From the NCBI GenBank assembly GCA_036399175.1, contig DASWNP010000002.1, positions 1-64,000 on the forward strand: DNA of 64,000 bases, read 5' to 3'. A model generated the notes under the pieces. It was not told the DNA's origin, searched no databases, and saw only the letters and a program-made list of their open reading frames with translations. Every line of letters begins with the position of its first letter. Within the stretch, counting starts at the first letter, position 1. Shown in pieces: positions 17,530 through 26,642 of the stretch. Origin of the DNA: DASWNP01 sp036399175 (GTDB lineage: Bacteria > Acidobacteriota > Blastocatellia > Pyrinomonadales > Pyrinomonadaceae). The position numbers and the translations under genes are program-made.

Positions 17530-18417
17530 GTGAGCGTTCTGGTCGATAAAAATACGCGGCTCGTGGTGCAGGGCATCACGGGCAAAGAGGGCACGTTTCA
17601 TACGAAGCAGATGGTCGAATACGGCACGCAGGTCGTCGGCGGCGTGACGCCGGGCAAAGGCGGAACGACGCACGAGGGCATCCCTGTCTTCAACACGGTC
17701 GAGGACGCCGTCAGGGAAGCGGGCGCGAACGCTTCTGTCATCTACGTGCCGCCGGCCTTCGCCGCCGACGCGATTATGGAGGCGGCTGATTCGGGAGTGG
17801 CGCTCGTCGTCTGCATCACGGAGGGCATCCCCGTGATGGACATGGTGAAGGTCAAGCGTTACCTCGCAGACAAGCACACGCGGCTCGTCGGGCCGAATTG
17901 CCCGGGCGTCATCTCGCCCGGCAAGTGCAAAATCGGCATCATGCCCGGCCACATTCACAAAGAGGGCAGAATCGGCGTCGTCTCGCGCTCGGGGACGCTG
18001 ACCTACGAAGCCGTCGGGCAATTGACCGCGCTCGGCCTCGGTCAGTCCACCGCCATCGGCATCGGCGGCGACCCCATCATCGGCACGACTCACTTAAACG
18101 CCCTCGCGCTCTTTCAGGACGACCCCGACACGGAAGCCATCGTGATGATTGGCGAAATCGGCGGCTCGGCTGAAGAGGAAGCGGCGGCCTTTGCGAAGGA
18201 TAACGTGACGAAACCCATCGTCGCCTTCATCGCCGGGCAGACCGCGCCGCCCGGACGCCGCATGGGACACGCCGGAGCCATCATCGCCGGAGGCAAAGGC
18301 ACAGCCGCCGAAAAGATGCGCGCCCTCGAAGAAGCAGGTATCCGCGTCGTCCAGTCTCCCGCCGACATCGGCGCGGCGGTCAAAGACGCCCTCGGCAGCG
18401 GAGCAGCAGCGGCATAA
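17530..18417 (+). CDS. sucD: Succinyl-CoA synthetase, alpha subunit
   Basis: Alpha subunit (295 residues) of succinate-CoA ligase, which binds CoA and carries the phosphohistidine. Motifs: LVVQGITGKEGTFHTKQMVE, GGVTPGKGG, GPNCPGVISPG, SRSGTLTYEAV, GIGGDPIIGT and RMGHAGAIIAGGKGTA with the phosphorylated His. The start is the GTG of VSVLVDKN, with GGAG 9 bases upstream; an in-frame ATG 13 codons earlier only reads the heptad repeat. Partner of sucC despite the separation. Confidence 0.97.
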   Translation: MSVLVDKNTRLVVQGITGKEGTFHTKQMVEYGTQVVGGVTPGKGGTTHEGIPVFNTVEDAVREAGANASVIYVPPAFAADAIMEAADSGVALVVCITEGIPVMDMVKVKRYLADKHTRLVGPNCPGVISPGKCKIGIMPGHIHKEGRIGVVSRSGTLTYEAVGQLTALGLGQSTAIGIGGDPIIGTTHLNALALFQDDPDTEAIVMIGEIGGSAEEEAAAFAKDNVTKPIVAFIAGQTAPPGRRMGHAGAIIAGGKGTAAEKMRALEEAGIRVVQSPADIGAAVKDALGSGAAAA

Positions 18418-18440
18418 CTTTACGGACGAGGGCAAGCCTC

Positions 18441-18530
18441 TTGGAAGAAGGCGATGAAATACAGAGCATGGAAGAAGCACAGCGTGTGCTTCAGGAACTA
18501 CTGCTGAAAGAGCAAGCTCTGGAAGGCTAA
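18441..18530 (+). CDS. Possible 29-residue small protein
   Basis: A TTG-initiated frame with GAGGG about 9 bases upstream encodes a short acidic helix (LEEGDEIQSMEEAQRVLQEL onward, ending LKEQALEG). It lies between sucD and ndk. It could equally be a remnant of a longer protein, since the frame is open upstream of the TTG; weak support. Confidence 0.25.
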   Translation: MEEGDEIQSMEEAQRVLQELLLKEQALEG

Positions 18531-18564
18531 TAAAGCAAACGTATTCAACATTTCTGAGGACAAA

Positions 18565-19005
18565 ATGGCGGAACAGACCGGTAATCTGACGTTTGGAATC
18601 ATCAAGCCCGACGCGGTGCGCGCGGGGAAGGTGGGAGCGATTATTCAACGTATCACGGACGGCGGCTTTCGTCTCCGAGCGTTGAAGCTGATTCACATGA
18701 CGCGCGAAGAGGCCGAGGGATTTTACGAAGTGCATCGTGAGCGTCCGTTCTTCGGCGAGCTGACGACTTTTATGTCGAGCGGGGCGTGCGTCGTGATGGC
18801 TCTGGAGAAGGAGGGCGCGGTGCGCGCCTGGCGCGATTTGATGGGCGCGACCGACCCGGCCAAAGCCGACGAAGGCACGCTGCGCAAAGAGTTCGGCGGC
18901 TCGCTCGGCGAAAACGCCGTTCACGGCTCCGACTCCGAAGAAAACGCCGCCATCGAAATCGCTTACTTCTTCAGCCGACTCGAATTAGTAAATGGTAAAT
19001 CGTAA
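18565..19005 (+). CDS. ndk: Nucleoside diphosphate kinase
   Basis: A 146-residue NDK that balances nucleoside triphosphate pools by ping-pong transfer through a His. Visible: TFGIIKPDAVRAGKVGAII, FYEVHRERPFFGEL, and GSLGENAVHGSDSEENA with the catalytic His. The last residues (LVNGKS) come from the following heptad repeat, which supplies the stop. GAGG lies 7 bases upstream of the ATG. It probably follows sucD in the same transcript. Confidence 0.97.
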   Translation: MAEQTGNLTFGIIKPDAVRAGKVGAIIQRITDGGFRLRALKLIHMTREEAEGFYEVHRERPFFGELTTFMSSGACVVMALEKEGAVRAWRDLMGATDPAKADEGTLRKEFGGSLGENAVHGSDSEENAAIEIAYFFSRLELVNGKS

Positions 19006-19064
19006 ATCGTAAATAGATAAAACCTGTTCTTCACTATTTACGATTGACGATTGACGATTCACGA
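18987..19064. repeat. Heptad hairpin, CGTAAAT family
   Basis: Left arm of GTAAATC units, right arm of ATTTACG/ATTGACG units, core AAAACCTGTTCTTCACT, which is shared with the locus at 32111. The left arm overlaps the end of ndk. Confidence 0.88.
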
Positions 19065-19071
19065 GGTTTTT

Positions 19072-19593
19072 ATGTCAATCATCAGCGAAATTATCGAATC
19101 GACGAAAGCGATTATCAGCGGGATGGCCGTCACTTTCTCGAAAATCCCGAAGGGGAAGTGGACGGTCGAATATCCGGACGAGCCCGTCACTTTGCAGCCG
19201 CGATACAGGGGGATGCACCTGCTTCATGTCGATGAATTGGGCAGGGAAAAGTGCGTGGCCTGTTATCTCTGCGCGGCGGCCTGTCCGTCCGATTGCATCT
19301 ACATCGTCGCCGCCGACGACCCGCGTGCGCCCGAAGAGCGCACGGGCGTCGACGAGCGTTTTGCTAAGGTCTATAACATCGACTACGGGCGCTGCATCTT
19401 CTGCGGCTACTGCGTCGAAGCCTGCCCGAAAGACGCCATCACGCACGGCTACAACTTCGAGCTTTCCGTCTACAATCGCGCCGACCTGCTGAAGACCAAA
19501 GACGACCTCCTCATCACCAAGCAGAAACAGTCGCTCAACTACCGCGTCGCCTTCTCCGACGAAGAAGTGGACTCCGAATACAAAGAAGTCTGA
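19072..19593 (+). CDS. nuoI: NADH-quinone oxidoreductase subunit I (8Fe ferredoxin type)
   Basis: A 173-residue complex I subunit that carries clusters N6a and N6b. Both 4Fe-4S motifs are complete: CVACYLCAAACPSDC and CIFCGYCVEACPKD. The N-terminal EYPDEPVTLQPRYRGMHLL matches NuoI. No other nuo gene is in the window, so this copy is separated from the usual nuoA-N cluster, or a related ferredoxin-like subunit is used elsewhere. The start is the Met of MSIISEII, with GAGG 6 bases before it, right after the heptad hairpin. Confidence 0.9.
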   Translation: MSIISEIIESTKAIISGMAVTFSKIPKGKWTVEYPDEPVTLQPRYRGMHLLHVDELGREKCVACYLCAAACPSDCIYIVAADDPRAPEERTGVDERFAKVYNIDYGRCIFCGYCVEACPKDAITHGYNFELSVYNRADLLKTKDDLLITKQKQSLNYRVAFSDEEVDSEYKEV

Positions 19594-19603
19594 ACAGAAA
19601 GGT

Positions 19604-19714
19604 CAAAAAGGGGAAAGGGTAAGGGGGAAAGGGAAAAGGCGAGGGACTCAGTCGCCCTCTTTCTTTTAGCCTTCCCCTTTGGCCGTTCCCCTTTTCCCCG
19701 TTTTGCCCTTTCCA
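19604..19714. repeat. Heptad hairpin, AAAGGGT family
   Basis: G/A arm (19606-19640), C/T arm (19672-19712), and a core containing GGCGAGGGACTCAGTCGCCC. It lies between nuoI and the ABC ATPase gene. Confidence 0.82.
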
Positions 19715-19768
19715 TTTTGTGTTAATCTTCGCCGTCCATTTTGCCTTGCGCGCGACGGGAAGCTGACG

Positions 19769-20526
<758 letters not shown>

Positions 20527-20545
20527 TTCTCTTGAGGTTTTGCTT

Positions 20546-21427
20546 ATGCCTGATGTCGCTTTGGAGATGACGTTGGAGGCGTTGCGCTCGGTGCCTTTGT
20601 TTTCGTCTTTGGACGACGGGGCGGCGAGCGCGTTGATGAATCTGCTTGAGATGAGGGTTGCGCCCTCGGGCGGTGTGCTCTTTCGTGCGGGCGACGCGGG
20701 CGACGCGCTCTATCTGATTGAGGGCGGGCGCGTGCGCATACACCTGCGCGACGCGGGCGGCGACGACGTGACGCTGGCCGAGCTGGCCGAAGGCGATTTC
20801 TTCGGCGAGATGGCGATTATCAACGGCAAGCCGCGCTCGGCTGACGCGACCGTCATCGAAGAGGCGCGCCTCGCCGTCCTCTCGCGCGACGACTTTCTCG
20901 ACTTCGTGCGCGGAAATCCCGACGTGGCGCTCAAGATGCTCAATGCCGTCGCCGAACGCCTCAGACACACCGACGAGCTTTTGCGCCAGCGCGTCTCGCG
21001 CAACGCCAACGAGGTCGAAGAGGCGCGCATGACTCTGGCCGACCGGATGGCCGACGCCGTCTCGGAGTTCGGCGGAAGCTGGAAGTTCATCGGCGCAACA
21101 ATCGCCTTCGTCCTCGTCTGGGTCTTCTTCAATTCCTGGATGATGCGCAATCAGGGCTTAGACCCCTTCCCGTATTCTTTCCTCGATGTCATCAACGGCA
21201 TCGTCGCCGCGCTCCTGACGCCCATCATCCTCATCTCGCAGAATCGACAGTCGGACAAAGACCGCCTGCGCTCGGATTTGGATTATCAGGTCAACCTCAA
21301 AAACGAGCTGATGCTCGCCGAAGTGCTGCGCCGCCTCGACCTGCTCGAAAGCGAACGCATACCGCTTCTCCTGCGTGAACAGACCAAACAACTAAGCAGC
21401 CTCCGTGAAGGAAGCAGAAGCCAGTAA
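20546..21427 (+). CDS. Cyclic-nucleotide-binding domain protein fused to DUF1003
   Basis: A 293-residue protein. Residues about 12-130 are a cNMP-binding (CRP-type) domain: VPLFSSLDDGAASALMNLL, LFRAGDAGDALYLIEGGRVR, EGDFFGEMAIINGKPRSADA (phosphate-binding cassette). Residues about 160-280 are DUF1003 with two membrane helices: LADRMADAVSEFGGSWKFI, FDPFPYSFL-like LDPFPYSFLDVINGIVAALL and SQNRQSDKDRLRSDLDYQVN, a very conserved stretch. It is likely a membrane protein gated or regulated by a cyclic nucleotide. Start: ATG with GAGG 8 bases upstream. The fusion is known in several phyla; its function is not. Confidence 0.9.
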   Translation: MPDVALEMTLEALRSVPLFSSLDDGAASALMNLLEMRVAPSGGVLFRAGDAGDALYLIEGGRVRIHLRDAGGDDVTLAELAEGDFFGEMAIINGKPRSADATVIEEARLAVLSRDDFLDFVRGNPDVALKMLNAVAERLRHTDELLRQRVSRNANEVEEARMTLADRMADAVSEFGGSWKFIGATIAFVLVWVFFNSWMMRNQGLDPFPYSFLDVINGIVAALLTPIILISQNRQSDKDRLRSDLDYQVNLKNELMLAEVLRRLDLLESERIPLLLREQTKQLSSLREGSRSQ

Positions 21428-21432
21428 GAGAC

Positions 21433-21522
21433 AAATGATGAATGCGGAATGCGGAATGATGAATGAAAGACAAGATGCCTTCTGCTTTTCATTCATCATT
21501 CATCATTCCGCATTCATCATTT
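21433..21522. repeat. Heptad hairpin, GATGAAT family (core inverted)
   Basis: Arms of GATGAATGCGGAATG units. The core reads as the reverse complement of that at 20471 and 22340 (GACAAGATGCCTTCTGCTTTT), so this copy is inserted in the opposite direction. Confidence 0.88.
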
Positions 21523-21613
21523 CTTCTTCTCTGTTTGCCCGCGCGAGTCGGCGGGCATACAATGTTTGTCGTTCCACCCGATTTCATTTTGAGTCTCCTG
21601 AATTTTCGGCTTC

Positions 21614-22315
21614 ATGCTTCAAGCCATTCTCTTCGACTTTAACGGCGTCATCATCGACGACGAGCCGTTGCAGATGAAAGCCTACCAGCAGTTGCTCGGC
21701 GCTGAAGGCATCACGCTCACCGAGGCCGACTACTACGGCACGCTCGGCATGGACGACATAAGCTTCGTGCGCGCCGCCTTCGAGCGCTCGGAGCGCCCGC
21801 TCGAAGACGCGACGCTGCGCACGATGCTTGAGCGCAAGACCGAGCTTCACCGCGAAATGCTCGGCGACGGCGAGCTGCCGCTCTTTCCCGGCGTCGTCAC
21901 TTTCGTCAAGGCGCTCGCGCGCTCCTACCCGCTCGGCCTCGTCAGTATGGCGACCCGCGCGGAAATCGACTACGTGCTGACGCGCGCCTCGCTCGAAAAA
22001 TATTTCTCCGTTATCGTCAGCGCCGAAGAAGACCGCCCCTGCAAGCCCGACCCCTACTGCTACCGGCTCGGCCTCGACCTCCTGAACCGCAGCCGCCGCA
22101 AAGCTCAGGTGCTGCCGCTTCAGCCCGCCGATTGCCTCGTCGTCGAAGACGCTCCGCCCGGCATCGAGTCGGCGCGCGCTGCGGGCATGAGAACCCTCGG
22201 CGTCACAAACACTGTCGGCGAAAAAGAGCTGCGCGCCGCCGGAGCCGATGTCGTCACCCAAAGCCTCGCCGACTGGACGGTCGATGCCGTGCGCCACGTC
22301 TTCGACAAACGATGA
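21614..22315 (+). CDS. HAD superfamily hydrolase (beta-phosphoglucomutase-like)
   Basis: A 233-residue HAD phosphatase/phosphomutase of the subfamily with an alpha-helical cap. Motif I is LFDFNGVIIDDEPLQ: the nucleophile Asp is followed by FNG, so the second Asp sits two residues later as N, unlike the usual DxD; motif II SMATR, motif III Lys in CKPDPYCY, motif IV VVEDAPPGIESARAAGM. The change of the second Asp (DFN instead of DxD) is common in some HAD subgroups but weakens a phosphatase call. Substrate unknown; sugar phosphates are typical. Confidence 0.85.
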   Translation: MLQAILFDFNGVIIDDEPLQMKAYQQLLGAEGITLTEADYYGTLGMDDISFVRAAFERSERPLEDATLRTMLERKTELHREMLGDGELPLFPGVVTFVKALARSYPLGLVSMATRAEIDYVLTRASLEKYFSVIVSAEEDRPCKPDPYCYRLGLDLLNRSRRKAQVLPLQPADCLVVEDAPPGIESARAAGMRTLGVTNTVGEKELRAAGADVVTQSLADWTVDAVRHVFDKR

Positions 22316-22397
22316 ATGCGGCAGTGTGAATGATGAATGAAAAGCAGAAAGCAGCTTGTCTTCTAATTCATCATTCCGCATTCATCATTCATCATTT
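22311..22397. repeat. Heptad hairpin, GATGAAT family
   Basis: Arms GATGAATGCGGCAGTGTGAA and ATTCATCATTCCGCATTCAT with core AAAAGCAGAAAGCAGCTTGT. Overlaps the 3' end of the HAD gene and ends 7 bases before the next start. Confidence 0.88.
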
Positions 22398-22403
22398 CCT
22401 ATT

Positions 22404-23258
22404 ATGACTCCTTCCGATAAGCTCGCGGCGCAGGAGACGCGCAGGCATTTCGAGCTGGTGGCGAGGCAGCCCGATGCGGCGATTGATTTGGCGCACGCCG
22501 CGCTGCTCATCGCCGCCGAAGAAGAGCCGGGCTGCGATGTCGGGCGCTGGCGCGCGCAGCTCTACGAGCTTGGAATGAGGGGGCGCGAGCGCGTCGAGCG
22601 AGAGCCCCGCGAGCCCGTCGAGGCGCTCAATCAATACCTGTTCGGCGAGCTTGGATTCGCCGGAAACCAGAAGGACTATTACGACGTGCGAAACAGCCTG
22701 CTCAATCACGTGCTGGAGCGTCGCACAGGGATTCCGATAACGCTCTCGGTCGTTTATATGGAGGTCGGACGCCGCGCCGGTCTGCACACCGAAGGAGTCG
22801 GGCTGCCGGGTCATTTCGTCGTACGGGTGCGCGAGTCGGCGAGCGCGCTGCGCGCCGTGCTGGTTGACCCTTTCTACGGGACGACCGTCGATGAAGACGA
22901 ATGCCAGAACCGGCTCGACACGATTTACGGCGGGCAAGTGCCGCTCACCGACGAGCACCTGCGCGGCGTCACCACACGCGAGATACTCGTCCGAATGCTT
23001 CGCAACCTGAAGGCCATCTACACGCAGGCGCAGCTCTACAAGCGTGCGCTCGCATCGGTCGAACGCATCCTGCTGCTCGCGCCTAGAGAGGCCGCCGAGC
23101 GACGTGACCGGGGCGTGCTCCTCGCGCAGCTCAACCGTCTACAGGAAGCCCTCTTCGACCTTCAAGGCTACCTCAACACCTCCCCGCGCCCCGCCGACGC
23201 CGAAGAGGTTCAAGCCCAGCTCAAACGACTCCAAATCCGCCTGGCGATGCTCAACTAG
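22404..23258 (+). CDS. SirB1-family transglutaminase-like/TPR protein
   Basis: A 284-residue protein of the SirB1/YchA type: an N-terminal transglutaminase-like fold (about residues 1-185) with LNQYLFGELGFAGNQKDYYD, SLLNHVLERRTGIPITLSVV, GVGLPGHFVVRV and LVDPFYG, then C-terminal TPR-like helices (about 200-280). The Cys of true transglutaminases is replaced by NHVLERR context, so it is probably not an active protease-like enzyme. SirB1 proteins are widespread with an unclear role. Start chosen at the Met of MTPSDKLAAQ, after the repeat. Confidence 0.87.
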   Translation: MTPSDKLAAQETRRHFELVARQPDAAIDLAHAALLIAAEEEPGCDVGRWRAQLYELGMRGRERVEREPREPVEALNQYLFGELGFAGNQKDYYDVRNSLLNHVLERRTGIPITLSVVYMEVGRRAGLHTEGVGLPGHFVVRVRESASALRAVLVDPFYGTTVDEDECQNRLDTIYGGQVPLTDEHLRGVTTREILVRMLRNLKAIYTQAQLYKRALASVERILLLAPREAAERRDRGVLLAQLNRLQEALFDLQGYLNTSPRPADAEEVQAQLKRLQIRLAMLN

Positions 23259-23262
23259 AAAG

Positions 23263-23345
23263 AGTTTTCAGTTTTCAGTTTTTAGTTTTCAGAAAAGAGC
23301 GGGAACGCTTTTCACTGAAAACTGAAAACCGAAAACTGAAAACTG
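23263..23345. repeat. Heptad hairpin, TTTTCAG family
   Basis: Arms AGTTTTCAGTTTTTAGTTTT and its complement, with core AAAAGAGCGGGAACGCTTTT CACT. The second copy of this family is at 28004 with a near-identical core. Confidence 0.9.
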
Positions 23346-23351
23346 TTGAAT

Positions 23352-25013
23352 ATGAAATTCCCAGACATTCTTCAACTGGCTCTCAGGAATCTGCGCGAGG
23401 CGAAGCTGCGCGTGGGGTTGACGACGATGGGCGTCGTCGTGGGCGTCGCCGTTATCGTGACGATGGTTTCGTTCGGGCTCGGACTTCAACGCAACACGGT
23501 CGAGCGTTTCAAAGACCTCGATTTGTTCAACGAGATAACGGTCTACGGTCGCAGCCTTTCGGGGATGTTGATGGCGGAGTTTGAGAAACGCGGGAGCGCG
23601 GGCGAAGAGAAGGGCGAGGGTGCGGCAGAGCGTGAGGGCGGCGCTCATGCTGAGGGTGAAAGCGGCGACGGGCGAGGCGAAGGCGAGGGGAGCGCAGAGA
23701 GACGGGAGCAGGCCGGGAGGCGAGGCGGGCGCGACGATGCACTGTCGTCTGCGCGGACGCTCGACGATGAGGCGCTTGAAGAGATAGGTCGGATTCCGGG
23801 CGTCGCATACGTCGAGCCGAACCTGAGTTTCACGGCCTACGTGCGCGCCAACGGGCGTGCGCTCAGGCAGGCGGTCGGCGGCGCGCGCGTGCCGAATCCA
23901 GCTTCGCGCTTCAGAAATTTCGACGCGGGCTCGATGATTCGCTCGCCCGACGCGGACGAAGCCGTCGTCGATTCGGCCTTCCTCAAAGCCTTCGGCTACA
24001 AGGACGCAAGGGAAGCCGTCGGCCAGACGTTGGAGCTGCTCGCGCCGCCTGAGACGAAGCCGTCGGCGAGCGCGTCGAAGGATGCAGGTGACGACAGGGC
24101 GCGCGAAGAGGGGCGCGCGAACACTGAGACGCGAGCGAGCGAGGATAAGGAAGCGCCTTTGAGCTTCTTCGGGCTGCCGTTGGATGAGCCGGGCGACGAG
24201 AGCGGCGGGGCGTCCGCGAGGAAAGCCGAGGACGAATTGGTCGCGCGCCGTTTTCGCATCGTGGGCGTGTTGAAGGACGAGATTGAGGGCGGCAACTCGG
24301 GGCGCAACCAGCGTTTTCGAGGACTGATGCCAGAGGCGAACATCTACGTGCCGCTCGCCTTTGCCAACGAGTGGTCGGGCTCGAATCTGGATACGCTCGA
24401 CAGGGTGGCGGTCGAGCTTGCGCGCCGAAGCGGCGTGCTCGGCGCTGAAGAGGGCAACGGCTACGGCTCGGCCACCGTGCGCGTCGAGAATCCTCTGCTC
24501 GTCAAGGATGTCTCGAAGCGTCTCGACGAGCTGGGCTTCCGTTCGTTCAGTCTCTTCTCGCAGCTCGACGAGATAAGAAAAGTCTTCCTCATCATCAACG
24601 CCGCGCTCGGACTGCTCGGCAGCATCTCGCTTTTGGTCGCCTCCTTCGGCATCGCCAACACGATGATTATGTCTATCCTCGAACGCACGCGCGAGATAGG
24701 CATTATGAAAGCCATCGGCGCGGAAGACCGCGAGATAAAGCTCATCTTCTTCGTCGAAGCGGCGGTGATAGGACTCTTCGGCGGCGTGCTGGGGACGCTC
24801 GCCGGATGGGGCATCGACAAGCTCGCCAACCGTCTCGCCTACCAGTTCATCCTCAAGCCGAAGGGCGGGGCTTTCATCGACTTCTTCTCGCTGCCTGCAT
24901 ACCTCTGGCTCGGCGCGATACTTTTTGCGATGCTCGTCTCGGTGGCCGCCTCTCTCTATCCGGCCTCGCGCGCCGCGCGCATCGACCCCGTCCGCGCCCT
25001 CCGGCACGATTAG
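23352..25013 (+). CDS. MacB-like ABC transporter permease
   Basis: A 553-residue permease: an N-terminal helix (about 20-45, VGVAVIVTMVSFGLGLQ), a large periplasmic domain, and three C-terminal helices of the FtsX/MacB domain (about 410-545) with SISLLVASFGIANTMIMSIL, ERTREIGIMKAIGA and SLYPASRAARIDPVRALR. Two low-complexity, highly charged inserts (about residues 78-130, Glu/Gly/Arg-rich, and 225-285, Ala/Glu/Asp-rich) swell the periplasmic domain beyond the usual MacB size. Partner ATPase is probably the gene at 19769. The start (ATG just after the repeat) has no clear ribosome site. Confidence 0.92.
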   Translation: MKFPDILQLALRNLREAKLRVGLTTMGVVVGVAVIVTMVSFGLGLQRNTVERFKDLDLFNEITVYGRSLSGMLMAEFEKRGSAGEEKGEGAAEREGGAHAEGESGDGRGEGEGSAERREQAGRRGGRDDALSSARTLDDEALEEIGRIPGVAYVEPNLSFTAYVRANGRALRQAVGGARVPNPASRFRNFDAGSMIRSPDADEAVVDSAFLKAFGYKDAREAVGQTLELLAPPETKPSASASKDAGDDRAREEGRANTETRASEDKEAPLSFFGLPLDEPGDESGGASARKAEDELVARRFRIVGVLKDEIEGGNSGRNQRFRGLMPEANIYVPLAFANEWSGSNLDTLDRVAVELARRSGVLGAEEGNGYGSATVRVENPLLVKDVSKRLDELGFRSFSLFSQLDEIRKVFLIINAALGLLGSISLLVASFGIANTMIMSILERTREIGIMKAIGAEDREIKLIFFVEAAVIGLFGGVLGTLAGWGIDKLANRLAYQFILKPKGGAFIDFFSLPAYLWLGAILFAMLVSVAASLYPASRAARIDPVRALRHD

Positions 25014-25037
25014 GCACTAGAGACAGGTAAGACGGCG

Positions 25038-25517
25038 ATGATTCGAGAGTATCGCACCGAAGACAGAGCGCAGCTTGAAGAATGCTACGTCGAGTTGCAG
25101 GACGCCGAGCGCGTGCTCGACCCCGTGCTCGAAGAGGGGCGAGTCGTCGTCGAGCGTTACCTTGAGCAGATGTTCAGAGAGTGCGCTGAGGCGGAGGGCG
25201 AGGTGTTCGTGGCGGAAGAGGACGGGCGGGTGGTCGGGTTCGTCTGCGTCTGGGCGAAAGTCGCGTCGAAGGCTGTCGAAGAAAAGCAGTACGAGTACTC
25301 TTACGTCTCCGACCTCGTCGTGCTGCCCGGTTACAGAAGGCGCGGCCTCGGGCGTGCGCTCCTGCAAACGGCGGAAGACTACGCGCTCGGCAAGGGCGCG
25401 ACCATCCTCCGGCTCTTCGTGATGGCGAAAAACACGGGCGCGAAAACCTTGTACGAAAGCTTCGGCTTCGAGGAGCGAATCATTGCGATGTGGAAAGACC
25501 TTCCGGCGAGAGACTAA
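25038..25517 (+). CDS. GNAT family N-acetyltransferase
   Basis: A 159-residue GNAT acetyltransferase using acetyl-CoA. The acyl-CoA-binding motif A is clear: VSDLVVLPGYRRRGLGRALL, then AEDYALGKGATILRLFVMAK and the C-terminal TLYESFGFEERIIAMWKDL. Substrate unknown. It begins 24 bases after the permease gene. Confidence 0.92.
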   Translation: MIREYRTEDRAQLEECYVELQDAERVLDPVLEEGRVVVERYLEQMFRECAEAEGEVFVAEEDGRVVGFVCVWAKVASKAVEEKQYEYSYVSDLVVLPGYRRRGLGRALLQTAEDYALGKGATILRLFVMAKNTGAKTLYESFGFEERIIAMWKDLPARD

Positions 25518-25565
25518 GTTCTGTTTACATTTAACTGAACGCGTGTGGTCGGACAACTCCTGTGC

Positions 25566-25928
25566 TCAACTCTTCTTGTCGTCCTTATTATCCTTTAAAT
25601 CTTTACTCGCTCCCTCTTTCTTCTGCAATGAGCCAAACACTATCATCTGGTATAAATGCTGCGCCTCATAAGGCATCTCGTCCCAGTAATAATGGTATTT
25701 GGTGCTGTCATCAGTGTGAAGGCAATAATCGCAATATGTTCTCATGTACCCGCCCTCGAAGCCTTCGTGCCATCCGTTTGTGATATAGACGGTTTCGACG
25801 CCCATCCACAATAAGGACTCAAATAGAGCTTTAATGTTTTGGTAATCGGCTTCAGTGCCTCTATATCTTAAACTCTTTTTGATGACAGCTTGTTTAGGGG
25901 TGGCGGCCGGTATGAATGCTGCGGACAT
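25566..25928 (-). CDS. AT-rich protein of unknown function
   Basis: A 120-residue soluble protein with a strongly aromatic middle (VYITNGWHEGFEGGYMRTY, CDYCLHTDDSTKYHYYW) and a charged C-terminal tail (KKEGASKDLKDNKDDKKS). No family recognised; the HEGF and CDYC elements could bind a metal. Start set at the Met of MSAAFIPAAT, with AAAGGAG 6 bases upstream, and a promoter lies about 95 bases further up. AT-richer than its neighbours. Confidence 0.65.
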   Translation of the reverse strand: MSAAFIPAATPKQAVIKKSLRYRGTEADYQNIKALFESLLWMGVETVYITNGWHEGFEGGYMRTYCDYCLHTDDSTKYHYYWDEMPYEAQHLYQMIVFGSLQKKEGASKDLKDNKDDKKS

Positions 25929-26021
25929 TTCACTCTCCTTTGGTGGTGAGGGCAGGAATGACATTTTGAGGCTTGCGAGGGAAAGCTCTCTCCGGTAAGA
26001 CGTGCGACCCTGAATGCCGGC

Positions 26022-26050
26022 AAGATATTACACCGTTAGATTGGTGTCAA
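26022..26050 (-). promoter_or_regulatory. Promoter of the 120-residue unknown gene
   Basis: Minus strand TTGACA (26050-26045), 17-base spacer, TATCTT (26027-26022). Confidence 0.6.
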
Positions 26051-26061
26051 TATGAGTGAGG

Positions 26062-26103
26062 AAAATGCCGCCGCGAGTAGAGTTTTACTCGCGGCGGCAT
26101 TTT
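26062..26103. terminator. Bidirectional Rho-independent terminator
   Basis: Perfect 18-base stem AAAATGCCGCCGCGAGTA / TACTCGCGGCGGCATTTT with a 6-base loop. T runs follow in both directions. It closes the minus-strand gene at 26143 and lies just upstream of the promoter at 26022. Confidence 0.92.
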
Positions 26104-26142
26104 CATGCGTCGGAAGTTCGGGACGGGAGAAGTGGCGGGGAG

Positions 26143-26550
26143 CTATTTGTGCTTCTCGGCGTAGTCTCTGGCCTTCTGCGGGTCGTTCATGTCGCGAACG
26201 AACGAGGCGTTCTTCATCGCCCAGTCCATGTGGGATTTGATGAAGGGCTGGAAGTTGTCGTTCGGGGTGTTGTCGGAGTTGAGCAGCCCGATTTTGCGGC
26301 TGACTTCGAGAATCAGCGCGTTGTCTTTGGTCATGCCCGCCGCCTGAAACAGCTTGTGCTTGTCGTCTTCGCTCATGGAGGAAGAGCTTGACGTGCTGCT
26401 GCTGTTGCTGTTGGCGTTCGCAGTGGTGTTGGAATTGGCGTTGTTGGTATTGGAGGCGTTCGAGTTGGTGTTCGATGTTCCTCTGTTGCCGGTCAGGTTG
26501 CAGAGCGAGAGGGCGAATACCAGCGTGGCGATTACGGGAAGAAGTTTCAT
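26143..26550 (-). CDS. Secreted Asn/Ser-rich protein of unknown function
   Basis: A 135-residue exported protein: signal peptide or lipoprotein-like leader (LLPVIATLVFALSLCNLTG), an Asn/Ser/Thr low-complexity linker (about residues 22-60), and a helical C-terminal domain (DDKHKLFQAAGMTKDNALIL, FQPFIKSHMDWAMKNASFV). The Cys after LSL is a poor lipobox because the residue before it is Leu. Function unknown. Confidence 0.7.
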   Translation of the reverse strand: MKLLPVIATLVFALSLCNLTGNRGTSNTNSNASNTNNANSNTTANANSNSSSTSSSSSMSEDDKHKLFQAAGMTKDNALILEVSRKIGLLNSDNTPNDNFQPFIKSHMDWAMKNASFVRDMNDPQKARDYAEKHK

Positions 26551-26642
26551 TAGGTTCGACTCATCGAAGTGAATTGATAAAGCGGTGCTGTTTTATGCCT
26601 AATCGGGTAAGAAGTCAACCGCTATCAGGAGCCGCCGCCCGC

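Noticed and set aside
23289..25007. Long minus-strand open frame opposite the MacB-like permease
   Set aside because: Antisense shadow of a recognised permease; no domain or ribosome site.
26143..26550. Lipoprotein call for the Asn/Ser-rich protein
   Set aside because: Leu precedes the Cys of the leader, a poor lipobox; left as exported protein of unknown type.
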